Assembly: GCF_001514115.1 (NCBI RefSeq)
Contig: NZ_KQ948456.1
Coordinates: 467,043-531,042 of the forward strand
Length of the DNA stretch: 64,000 nucleotides
Direction of reading: 5' to 3'
Source: Streptomyces olivochromogenes
Lineage (GTDB): Bacteria; Actinomycetota; Actinomycetes; Streptomycetales; Streptomycetaceae
The notes under the pieces are model-generated. The model searched no databases and had not been told where the DNA came from. It saw nothing but the letters and a program-made list of their open reading frames with translations. Positions 25,210 through 32,329 of the stretch are shown piece after piece. A program made the position numbers and the translations under genes. How positions within the stretch are numbered: the stretch's first letter is position 1; each line of letters begins with the position of its first letter.

Positions 25210-26664
25210 TCACCGGGTGCGCGACCACCAGTCGAAGCGCATACAGAGCTTCCCGCCGAGCCAGTACTCCACCCACTCGCCCAGATCCAGCGGCGAACAG
25301 TTGGGCGGCACCACCGGCGTGGGTACGGGTGTCGGTACGGGGGTTGGTACAGGCGTCGGTACGGGTGTCGGTACCGGCGTGACGGGTGTGGGTACAGGTG
25401 TCGTCGGCTGCGGTGTGGGGTCGGTCCGGCCGAAGAGCACCGAGCGGTACACCTGGGACGCCCTCGGGTTCTGGTGGCACTGCCACACGCCGTGCGGGCA
25501 GTAGTCGGTCAGCGTGTTGTACAGCGGTTTGTGGTCGTCCATCCACGCGAGCATGCGTTTCATGTACGCCGCGTTGTCGCCGTTGCGGAAGAGGCCCCAT
25601 TCGGGATAGGAGATGGGTTTGCCGTGGGCTTTGGCGAAGTCCACGTGCTCCTGAAGGCCGTACGGCTCGTTCACCTCCTCGTCGAATGACAGCCCCCGCG
25701 GCTGGTCGTACGAATCCATGCCGACGATGTCGACCGTGTCGTCCCCGGGATAGCACTGCGTCCACGGAACGGCGTCCAGGCCGCGGCTCGGGGCGAAGTC
25801 GAACCGGAATTTCTGGCCCGGCACCGAACGCATGGTCGTGACGATCCTGTTCCAGTACGTCTTCCATGCCTCCGGGTCCGGCCCGCAGCGATGGGTGTAG
25901 GTGATGCCGTTCATCTCCCAGCCGAGGACGATGACGGTGTCCGGAACCTCCAGCTCGACCAGGCGCTGGGCGAGGGCACGGAAGTGCTGGTCGAACGCGC
26001 CGGCGGCGCCCTGCCGCAGCAGCATCCGGACCTCGGCGTCGGAGACGTTCTCCTCGTTGCGCTCCATCATCGGCACGTTGAGGACGAGCATCCGGTCCTT
26101 CCGCTCGCGCCGCCAGTCCGCCCAGACGTCGAGGAAACCGGGCGGCCCCTCGATGTTGCTCCAGCGATCGCCCGGCAGATACGTGTGCGCGACGCGGAGT
26201 TGGGCGCCGCCCAGCCACTGGCTGAGCAGGGCGATCCGGGCCACACCCCGGGGGCCGTAGTCGAGGTAGGCGCCGAACGCGGAGGGCGCCTCGGCGGGTT
26301 TGGGCACGGGGGTCGTCGGCGTCACGGGGGTCGGCGGCTTTGTGGGCGTGACGGGCGCCGACACCAGTGGTGTCACGGGCGTGGTCACGGGCGATGTCGC
26401 CGAGGCCGGTGTCGGAGGTGTGGGTGTCACCGTCGTCGTCGCCGCCGTCGTCGTCGGTGTCGGGGCCGTGGGCGGTGTGGGCGGTGTCGGCTGTGTGGGT
26501 GGCGTCGGTGTCACCGTCGTCGGTGTCGGCGCCGGAGGGTCGGCGGCCCGCGGCGCGCCGCCGACGGCGTGTCCGGTACCGGCCGCCAGGGCGACCGAGG
26601 CGACGATGCCGGCCGCGACGACAGCCGGCCTTCCGCTTCGGGGCCGTTGCTTTCGTGGGGCCAT
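25210..26664 (-). CDS. Secreted GH26-like endoglycosidase with Pro/Thr linkers
   Basis: 484 residues. Signal peptide/anchor (VVAAGIVASVALAAGTGHAV), a long Thr/Pro linker (about 40-125), a (beta/alpha)8 glycoside hydrolase resembling family 26, with the likely acid/base Glu in ILGWEMNGITYTH and nucleophile Glu in ISYPEWGLF, then a PTPV repeat linker (12-18 bp DNA repeats at about 25310-25400) and a short Cys-containing end. It probably cuts a beta-linked polysaccharide outside the cell. Convergent with and 22 bp from the EPS operon, so the polymer made there is the obvious candidate substrate. ATG at 26664 has GGGGAG. Confidence 0.82.
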   Translation of the reverse strand: MAPRKQRPRSGRPAVVAAGIVASVALAAGTGHAVGGAPRAADPPAPTPTTVTPTPPTQPTPPTPPTAPTPTTTAATTTVTPTPPTPASATSPVTTPVTPLVSAPVTPTKPPTPVTPTTPVPKPAEAPSAFGAYLDYGPRGVARIALLSQWLGGAQLRVAHTYLPGDRWSNIEGPPGFLDVWADWRRERKDRMLVLNVPMMERNEENVSDAEVRMLLRQGAAGAFDQHFRALAQRLVELEVPDTVIVLGWEMNGITYTHRCGPDPEAWKTYWNRIVTTMRSVPGQKFRFDFAPSRGLDAVPWTQCYPGDDTVDIVGMDSYDQPRGLSFDEEVNEPYGLQEHVDFAKAHGKPISYPEWGLFRNGDNAAYMKRMLAWMDDHKPLYNTLTDYCPHGVWQCHQNPRASQVYRSVLFGRTDPTPQPTTPVPTPVTPVPTPVPTPVPTPVPTPVPTPVVPPNCSPLDLGEWVEYWLGGKLCMRFDWWSRTR

Positions 26665-26832
26665 GCCTGCTCCCCTCTCCACTCTCATAGCTCCGACTGC
26701 GCCGACTCCCATGGCTCGGACGCGTTTTCCGTCAGTTGTTCATACCTTTTCCTCTACTGACACTCAGTCATATGAATAGGGATCCCGCCAACCGGGGCCG
26801 CTTCCTTTGATCCCGATGGATGACGCGGGCCC

Positions 26833-26864
26833 GGGTGCCGGGCGCGGCGAGGCGTCCGGCACCC
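26833..26864 (-). terminator. Hairpin after long chaplin gene
   Basis: GGGTGCCGG (26833-26841) pairs with CCGGCACCC (26856-26864) over a 14-nt loop, 12 bp beyond the long-chaplin stop. Confidence 0.7.
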
Positions 26865-26875
26865 AGAGGGTCGTA

Positions 26876-27847
26876 CTAACGACGGGACGCGGCTCGGCCT
26901 CGTCGGTACAGCACTGTCCCGCCGAGCAGCAGTGCGGCGCTGGCGGCCGAGGCCGCGAGCACGTTCTCACTGCCGGTGTGGGGCAGGGTGGGCGGGTACC
27001 CGGGGGGAGTGACGGGCGGAGTCGTCGGCGGCGTCGTGGGAGGCGTCGTCGGCGGGGTGGTGGGAGGTGTCGTCGGCGGCGTCGTGGGAGGCGTCGTCGG
27101 CGGGGTGGTGGGGGGTGTCGTGGGAGGCGTCGTCGGCGGGGTGTCGCCGTAGCCGGGACCGTTCTCGCACTTGTTGCCGAGGGCCGGGTTGAGCGCGGCG
27201 ATCACGTTGACGGTGTTGCCGCACGCGTTCACCGGCACATGCACCGGGAGCTGAAGGATGTTGCCCGACCCGACACCGGGCGAGCCGTGTGCCTCGCCGT
27301 ACGCCGAGGCACCGCCGTACGCCGAACCGGAAGGACCGCCGTACGCCGAGGAGTCGGACGAACCGCCGTACGGCGAGGAGTCGGACGAACCGCCATACGC
27401 CGAGGAGTCGGAAGGACCGCCGTACGGGCCCGGCTCCTCGCCGTAGTCGCTGTCCGAGGAGCCGGAGCCGTAGTCGGAGGCGCTCTCGTCGGGGGCCGAC
27501 TGCTGCGTCGCGCCCGACGAATCCTGCGACGCCTGCGACCCGTGCGAAGCCTCCGAACCCTGCGAGTCCTCCGAGCTCTCCTTACCCTGCGACCCGCGTG
27601 AACCCGAGCCGTTGGCGCAGGAGTTCCCGAAGGCCGGGTTGAGCGCGGCGATCACGTTGACGGTGTTGCCGCACGCGTTCACCGGCACATGCACCGGGAG
27701 CTGAACGGTGTTGCCCGACGCCACGCCGGGTGAGTCCGACGCGCCGCCCTGCGCGTCCGCGTCGGCGAACACGGGGCTGCCGTACAGGGACAGGATGCTC
27801 GTCGCAGCCGCGGCCACGACCATTCCCCTACTCAGGGTCTGTCGCAA
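26876..27847 (-). CDS. chpA: Long chaplin, two chaplin domains, sortase anchored (ChpA-like)
   Basis: About 323 residues. Signal peptide, chaplin domain 1 (near 35-75), a long Ser/Gly/Tyr/Glu-rich linker with repeated SDSSAYGG-type units, chaplin domain 2 (near 190-235), a PPTT repeat wall-spanning region, then LPHTG, a hydrophobic helix and RRGR tail. Sortase should fix it to the wall, where it anchors the short chaplins. The best start is the TTG at 27847 (AGGAAGA upstream); the ATG at 27823 would cut the signal peptide's basic part. The motif LPHTG differs from the LAxTG of most Streptomyces sortase substrates. chpA is by position next to chpD and rodlins. Confidence 0.9.
   Translation of the reverse strand: MRQTLSRGMVVAAAATSILSLYGSPVFADADAQGGASDSPGVASGNTVQLPVHVPVNACGNTVNVIAALNPAFGNSCANGSGSRGSQGKESSEDSQGSEASHGSQASQDSSGATQQSAPDESASDYGSGSSDSDYGEEPGPYGGPSDSSAYGGSSDSSPYGGSSDSSAYGGPSGSAYGGASAYGEAHGSPGVGSGNILQLPVHVPVNACGNTVNVIAALNPALGNKCENGPGYGDTPPTTPPTTPPTTPPTTPPTTPPTTPPTTPPTTPPTTPPTTPPVTPPGYPPTLPHTGSENVLAASAASAALLLGGTVLYRRGRAASRR
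27183..27705. repeat. Exact 73-nt duplication inside the long chaplin gene
   Basis: Bases 27183-27255 are identical to 27633-27705, an offset of 450 bp (in frame). They encode the core of each chaplin domain. Identity at third positions points to recent duplication or gene conversion. A PPTT-encoding tandem repeat lies at about 27020-27140. Confidence 0.9.
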
Positions 27848-27881
27848 TCTCGTTGTCTTCCTGCTTGAAGAAGTGAGGAAA

Positions 27882-27917
27882 GCCGACCTTGGGGCCGAAA
27901 GAGCGCCCAAGGCCGGC
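27882..27917 (-). terminator. Hairpin between chpD-like and long chaplin genes
   Basis: Arms 27882-27893 and 27906-27917 (12 bp, one mismatch; core CCTTGGG/CCCAAGG). It may terminate or attenuate read-through from the short chaplin into the long one. Confidence 0.6.
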
Positions 27918-27953
27918 CAGGACACAGCCTGGAAAAGGCTGCTGCGTTGCGCG

Positions 27954-28187
27954 TCAGTCGCTGGCGCAGGCGCTGCCGAACGTCGGGTTCAGCAGGGCGA
28001 TGACGTCGACCGTGTTGCCGCACAGGTTGACGGGCACGTGCACGGGGACCTCGACCACGTTGCCCGAGAGGACACCCGGAGAACCGACGGCGGCGCCCTC
28101 GGCACCGGCGTCCGCGAAGGCCGGGGCGCCCATCCCCAGGGTCATGATCGCGCCGGCGACGACAGCAGCGCTCTTCTTGTGCTTCAC
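27954..28187 (-). CDS. chpD: Short chaplin, ChpD-like
   Basis: 77 residues: signal peptide (starts VKHKKSAAVVAGAIMTLGMG, cleavage AFA-DA), chaplin domain with VGSPGVLSGN, VPVHVPVNLCGNTVDVIALL and NPTFGSACASD, both Cys present. The GTG at 28187 has GAAGGGA at 6 nt and is preferred over longer forms. Named from its place between the long chaplin and the rodlins. I found no sigma-BldN-like promoter at the usual distance; a CGTTCA at 28247-28252 has no partner. Confidence 0.92.
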   Translation of the reverse strand: MKHKKSAAVVAGAIMTLGMGAPAFADAGAEGAAVGSPGVLSGNVVEVPVHVPVNLCGNTVDVIALLNPTFGSACASD

Positions 28188-28425
28188 GTGCTTTCCCTTC
28201 TCTGCGGTCATGCCCCTATGACGGCCGAAACCGAGCGAGCACAGCTTGAACGGCTCGCACCATGACCTGCAGGCTGTAAACGAGGGATAGACGTCGGAAG
28301 AAACTACAGAACGTGTGCGGCTTGGGAATTCACTCGAATCGCCCCGCATTCGAATCAACACCGAAGCTTCACACGTGCCCACGAGAAGAAACGCTTCCCT
28401 TAAATAAGCCGTCCATATGACACCG

Positions 28426-28468
28426 AAGAGCTCGGGCCCGCGCGTGGTACGCGGGGGCCCGAGCTCTT
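28426..28468 (-). terminator. Hairpin after first rodlin gene
   Basis: A perfect 14-bp stem, AAGAGCTCGGGCCC at 28426-28439 and its complement at 28455-28468, 24 bp beyond the rodlin stop. The 28188-28425 interval otherwise shows only the chpD-like upstream region. Confidence 0.8.
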
Positions 28469-28491
28469 TCAGACGGCGAAAGCGGCGACGG

Positions 28492-28902
28492 TCAGCGGTT
28501 GCCCGTGCCGTTGCCGGACAGGACCGGGATGTCGTCCACGAGGTGCGACAGCGGCTCGTCGCCCTTGGCCTGGGTCGAGTTCTCGGCGCACTGCTGGTTC
28601 TGCGGGGCCGACAGGATCGGGACGTCCTGCACGGCGATCGGGGTGGCGCCGAGGAGGGAACCGGCGTTCACCTTGGCCGGCAGGCCGACACAGAGCTTGT
28701 TCAGCGTGCCCTGCGCCAGGCTGAGCTGGGGGCTCATCTTGCCCTTGGTCACGGAGTTGCCGAACGCCTGCTTGGCGCCGTTCCCGCTGACCGACGTGGT
28801 GCCGTTCCCGTCGCCGATGGCAAGCGCCTGGGGCGCGGCCGCCGCCGAGACACCGACGACGGAAGCGGCGACCGCCGCCGCGGCCATTGCCTTCTTGAAC
28901 AT
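28492..28902 (-). CDS. rdlA: Rodlin (RdlA-like)
   Basis: 136 residues: signal peptide MFKKAMAAAAVAASVVGVSA with cleavage near ALA-IG, then a rodlin domain with NGAKQAFGNSVTKGKMSPQL, NKLCVGLPAKVN and the strongly conserved VQDVPILSAPQNQQC, TQAKGDEPLSH. The two mature Cys are conserved in all three copies. Rodlins organise chaplin fibrils into paired rodlets on aerial hyphae and spores. The ATG at 28902 has AAAGGA. Divergent from a second rodlin; the letter is by position. Confidence 0.93.
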   Translation of the reverse strand: MFKKAMAAAAVAASVVGVSAAAAPQALAIGDGNGTTSVSGNGAKQAFGNSVTKGKMSPQLSLAQGTLNKLCVGLPAKVNAGSLLGATPIAVQDVPILSAPQNQQCAENSTQAKGDEPLSHLVDDIPVLSGNGTGNR

Positions 28903-28947
28903 TTCTCGGTCCTTTCCTGGCAGAGACACATGTTCCTGCTCTCGCAC

Positions 28948-28975
28948 TCAACCCGGCGGTCCTGGATTGGTTGCG
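28948..28975 (-). promoter_or_regulatory. Putative sigma-BldN-type promoter, first rodlin
   Basis: Minus strand CGCAAC (28970-28975), 16 nt, GGTTGA (28948-28953), 46 nt before the ATG. Confidence 0.6.
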
Positions 28976-29082
28976 GCGATTCACCCGATCGGTCCGTTCA
29001 TCGGCGGTGAATTCGCGGGAATCCTTAGGGCGCTCACGGGTCACGGAATCACTCTTCAATGTGGGCCATCGGAGTGAAGCGG

Positions 29083-29110
29083 AGCAACCATGGGCGTCCG
29101 CGGCAGTTGA
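29083..29110 (+). promoter_or_regulatory. Putative sigma-BldN-type promoter, second rodlin
   Basis: AGCAAC (29083-29088), 16 nt, AGTTGA (29105-29110), 46 nt before the GTG start, the same distance as for the divergent rodlin. Confidence 0.55.
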
Positions 29111-29155
29111 CCATGACGCTCCGGTGGACGGGGTTTCTCCAGAAGGGACTAGCTA

Positions 29156-29566
29156 GTGATCAAGAAGGTTATGGCCGTCGCGGCGGTCGCCGCTTCCGTC
29201 GTCGGCGTTTCCGCTGCCGCCGCGCCGCAGGCGCTGGCCATCGGGAACGACGGTGGCACGACGTCCACCAGCGGCAACGGTGCGGTGCAGTCGTTCGGCA
29301 ACTCGGCGACCTACGGCAAGATGAGCCCGCAGATGGCGCTCATCCAGGGCTCGCTGAACAAGCCCTGTATCGGCCTGCCCGTCAAGGGCAACGTCGGTTC
29401 CGTCCTCGGCGCCGTCCCGATCTCCGTGCAGGACGTCCCGATCCTGTCGGCCCCGCAGAACCAGCAGTGCGTCGAGAACTCGACCCAGGCCAAGGGCGAC
29501 GAGCCGCTGTCGCACATCCTGGACGACATCCCGGTCCTCTCGGGCAACGGCTTCAACAACCGCTAG
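29156..29566 (+). CDS. rdlB: Rodlin (RdlB-like)
   Basis: 136 residues starting GTG (VIKKVMAVAAVAASVVGVSA), signal peptide as in the first rodlin, mature domain NGAVQSFGNSATYGKMSPQM, NKPCIGLPVKGN, VQDVPILSAPQNQQC. AGAAGGGA precedes the GTG. It shares 101 identical bases with the third rodlin (29424-29524 against 30075-30175). Secreted to the hyphal surface with chaplins. Confidence 0.93.
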   Translation: MIKKVMAVAAVAASVVGVSAAAAPQALAIGNDGGTTSTSGNGAVQSFGNSATYGKMSPQMALIQGSLNKPCIGLPVKGNVGSVLGAVPISVQDVPILSAPQNQQCVENSTQAKGDEPLSHILDDIPVLSGNGFNNR

Positions 29567-29594
29567 TACTCCGTACCCCTCCTGGGATTCTCGT

Positions 29595-29627
29595 CGACGG
29601 GCCGCCGGACTTCTCGGCGGCCCGTCG
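29595..29627 (+). terminator. Perfect 13-bp hairpin after second rodlin
   Basis: CGACGGGCCGCCG (29595-29607) and its exact complement (29615-29627) with a 7-nt loop, followed by a short GCTTTCC. The third rodlin has a near-identical terminator. Confidence 0.85.
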
Positions 29628-29732
29628 GCTTTCCCGCCGCGCGCACATGACCGCCGACCGCGACTCGGGGAGCTCACCGGCGCACACATGACGGTTGAAA
29701 CCTCCGCACGCTGGGCCAAATGGGGTATAACC

Positions 29733-29761
29733 CGCAACTCTTGCGCGGTCTATCCAGTTAA
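29733..29761 (+). promoter_or_regulatory. Possible sigma-BldN-type promoter, third rodlin
   Basis: CGCAAC (29733-29738), 17 nt, AGTTAA (29756-29761), 49 nt before the ATG at 29810. Weaker than the others because of spacing and the -10. Confidence 0.45.
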
Positions 29762-29809
29762 TGATCATGCAGCTCCCCAACAGGAGTCCGCTTTCCGAAG
29801 GGAATGAAC

Positions 29810-30217
29810 ATGAAGAAGCTGTGGGCAACCGCTGCTGTCGCCGCTTCCATCGCCGGGATCTCGGCCACGGCCGCCCCCCAGGCCCTGGCGATCGGCGACG
29901 ACGGTGGTACCACGTCCGTCAGCGGCAACGGCGCCGAGCAGTCGTTCGGCAACTCCGCCACGTTCGGCGACATGAGCCCGCAGCTCTCGCTGGTCCAGGG
30001 CTCGCTGAACAAGCCCTGCATCGGCCTGCCGGCGAAGCTCAACCTCGGTGGGGTCGCGGGCGCCGTCCCGATCACCGTGCAGGACGTCCCGATCCTGTCG
30101 GCCCCGCAGAACCAGCAGTGCGTCGAGAACTCGACCCAGGCCAAGGGCGACGAGCCGCTGTCGCACATCCTGGACCAGATCCCGGTCCTCTCGGGCAACG
30201 GTGCCAACAACCGCTGA
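29810..30217 (+). CDS. Rodlin, third copy
   Basis: 135 residues: signal peptide MKKLWATAAVAASIAGISAT, mature domain NGAEQSFGNSATFGDMSPQL, NKPCIGLPAKLN, VQDVPILSAPQNQQC, TQAKGDEPLSHILDQ. The ATG at 29810 is chosen because GAAGGGA is correctly spaced from it and abuts the ATG at 29804. S. coelicolor has, to my knowledge, two rodlin genes, so this is an extra copy, closest to the gene just upstream. Confidence 0.92.
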   Translation: MKKLWATAAVAASIAGISATAAPQALAIGDDGGTTSVSGNGAEQSFGNSATFGDMSPQLSLVQGSLNKPCIGLPAKLNLGGVAGAVPITVQDVPILSAPQNQQCVENSTQAKGDEPLSHILDQIPVLSGNGANNR

Positions 30218-30233
30218 CCCCAGCACCGCGAGA

Positions 30234-30267
30234 GCGGGCCGCCGAGCACCTCGGCGGCCCGCTTTTT
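30234..30267 (+). terminator. Strong hairpin with T tract after third rodlin
   Basis: A perfect 13-bp stem (30234-30246 / 30250-30262, GCGGGCCGCCGAG) with a 3-nt loop and TTTTT at 30263-30267, between the rodlin and the convergent acyl-CoA ligase. Confidence 0.92.
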
Positions 30268-30282
30268 GCGTGGGTACGGCTC

Positions 30283-32202
30283 TCAGCCCCCGTACAGCGC
30301 CTCGATCTCGGCCGCGTACGCCGCCGTCACCGCGTGCCGCCTGACCTTCAGGGACGGGGTGAGCAGGCCGTTGTCCTCGCTGAACTCGCCCTCCACCAGG
30401 GCGAACGCGCGGATGGACTCGGCGCGTGAGACGGCCTCGTTCGCGTGGTCCACGGCCTTCTGGACATCGGCGCGCAGAGCGGGATCCCCCACGAGTGCGG
30501 GCAGCGGGGTGTCAGCGGGCCGTTTGCGAACGGTGAGCCAGTGGGCGAGGGCCTCGGGGTCCAGGGTGATCAGGGCGGCGACGAACGGGCGGTTGTCGCC
30601 GACGACGACGCACTGGCCGACCGGCGGGCGGCTGCGCAGCCGGTCCTCCAGGACGGCCGGCGAGACGTTCTTGCCGCCCGAGGTGACGAGGAGGTCCTTC
30701 TTGCGGCCGGTGATGGTGAGGTACCCGTCCTCGTCGAGAGCGCCGAGGTCGCCGGTCGCGAACCAGTCGTCGCGCAGCGCCGCCTCCGTCGCCGCCGCGT
30801 TGTTCCAGTAGGCGCCGAAGACGACACCGCCCTGGACGAGCACCTCGCCGTCGTCGGCGATACGGACGGCCGTGCCGGGGACCGGCAGGCCCACGGTGCC
30901 GGGGCGGGGCCGCAGGGGCGGCACGATCGTCGCCGCGGCGGTGGTCTCCGTCAGGCCGTACCCCTCGTAGACGATGATTCCGGCGGCGTAGAAGAACAGG
31001 TTGAGGTCGCGGTCGAGCGGGGAGCCGCCGCTGATGGCGTAGCGCATACGGCCGCCGAGTTCCTTGCGGACACGGCGGTAGACCAGCAGGTCGTACAGCG
31101 CCCAGGCGGCGTACAGGCCGGGTCCGGGGCCCTTGCCCGTCTCGAGGAACCTGTTCAGGTACGCCTGCCCGAAGCGGACGCCGACGCGGTCGGCGCGGTC
31201 GAAGGAGGCGCCGCGGCCGATCATCTCGGCGGTGGCGCGGCCGGTGTCGTGGATCTTCTCGAAGAGGTACGGCACGCCGACGAGGAAGGTGGGGTGGAAC
31301 TCCCGCAGCGCGGGCCGGAGTTCGTCCGGTTTGATGCTCGGGCAGTGGCCCAGCTCGATGCGGGCCATCAGGCAGGCGATCTGAAGGGTGCGGCCCAGGA
31401 TGTGGGCGAGCGGCAGGAACAGGAGGGTCGAGGCGGTCTGGCCGGTGACCTCCTTGAAGACGGGGTGCAGCAGTTCGACCGTGTTGGCGGCCTCGGCGTG
31501 CAGATTGGCGTGGGTGAGGACGCAGCCCTTCGGCCGTCCGGTGGTGCCGGAGGTGTAGCAGAGGGTCGCGACCGTGTCGGGGGTGAGCGCGGCGCGGCGC
31601 TCGGTGACCTCCTCGTCGTGGATGTCCCGTCCCAGGGCGGCGAGTTCGGCGAGCGCGTCCGTGTCCAGTCGCCAGACGCACGGGGGTTCGGGGTGCCGGG
31701 CCGTGGCGGTGGTCACGGTGTCGGCGTTCTGGGCCGTCTCGACGATCGCGAAGCGCGCCCCCGAGTCCCGGACGATCCACTCCACCTGCTCGGCCGACGA
31801 GGTCGGGTAGACGGGGACGGACCTGCCGCCGGCCGCCCAGATCGCGAAATCGAGGACGGTCCACTCGTAACGCGTACGGGACATCACCGCGACCCGGCCG
31901 CCCGGTTCGAGGCCCGCCGCGATCAACCCCTTGGCGGTGTCGGTGACTTCGCGGGCGAAGACCGCCGCGGTGACCTGGCGCCGGCCTTCGCCGGCCCCGC
32001 GGCGCAGGACCACGGCGTCCGGCGCCTGGGCCGCGTTGCTGAAGGGCAGGTCGGCGAGGCTGCCTGTGGTGGGGTGCGGGGCCATGGGGGCGGTGCGGAC
32101 CTCGCGCACCGTGCCGGTCCCGTCCCTGATCAGCTCGACCTCACCGCGGGACGCGAGGTCCGTGCGCCGCTTCGCCCGTTTCAGATCCTTGCGTACGCCC
32201 AT
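30283..32202 (-). CDS. Long-chain fatty acyl-CoA ligase (AMP-forming)
   Basis: 639 residues, FadD15-like. Adenylation motifs: LCYTSGTTGRPKGCVLTHAN (P-loop-like A3), YEGYGLTETTAAATI (A5), DWFATGDLGALDEDGYLTIT (A7), and GRKKDLLVTSGGKNVSP (A8/A10). It activates long-chain fatty acids to acyl-AMP and then acyl-CoA. ATG at 32202 (GGTGGAG upstream). Convergent with the rodlin cluster; no functional link evident, although an equivalent gene follows the rodlins in S. coelicolor as I recall. Confidence 0.93.
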   Translation of the reverse strand: MGVRKDLKRAKRRTDLASRGEVELIRDGTGTVREVRTAPMAPHPTTGSLADLPFSNAAQAPDAVVLRRGAGEGRRQVTAAVFAREVTDTAKGLIAAGLEPGGRVAVMSRTRYEWTVLDFAIWAAGGRSVPVYPTSSAEQVEWIVRDSGARFAIVETAQNADTVTTATARHPEPPCVWRLDTDALAELAALGRDIHDEEVTERRAALTPDTVATLCYTSGTTGRPKGCVLTHANLHAEAANTVELLHPVFKEVTGQTASTLLFLPLAHILGRTLQIACLMARIELGHCPSIKPDELRPALREFHPTFLVGVPYLFEKIHDTGRATAEMIGRGASFDRADRVGVRFGQAYLNRFLETGKGPGPGLYAAWALYDLLVYRRVRKELGGRMRYAISGGSPLDRDLNLFFYAAGIIVYEGYGLTETTAAATIVPPLRPRPGTVGLPVPGTAVRIADDGEVLVQGGVVFGAYWNNAAATEAALRDDWFATGDLGALDEDGYLTITGRKKDLLVTSGGKNVSPAVLEDRLRSRPPVGQCVVVGDNRPFVAALITLDPEALAHWLTVRKRPADTPLPALVGDPALRADVQKAVDHANEAVSRAESIRAFALVEGEFSEDNGLLTPSLKVRRHAVTAAYAAEIEALYGG

Positions 32203-32329
32203 CACGGCTCCACCAGGTCGCAGGGTTCTTACTCCGGAGTCAACTTACTCACTCGTAACGGAAGTTCAACGCGGCGGACGGGCTCGGCCTCGATGCCCGC
32301 GCGGTGAGCGCCGTGACGCACCGCCGCCG

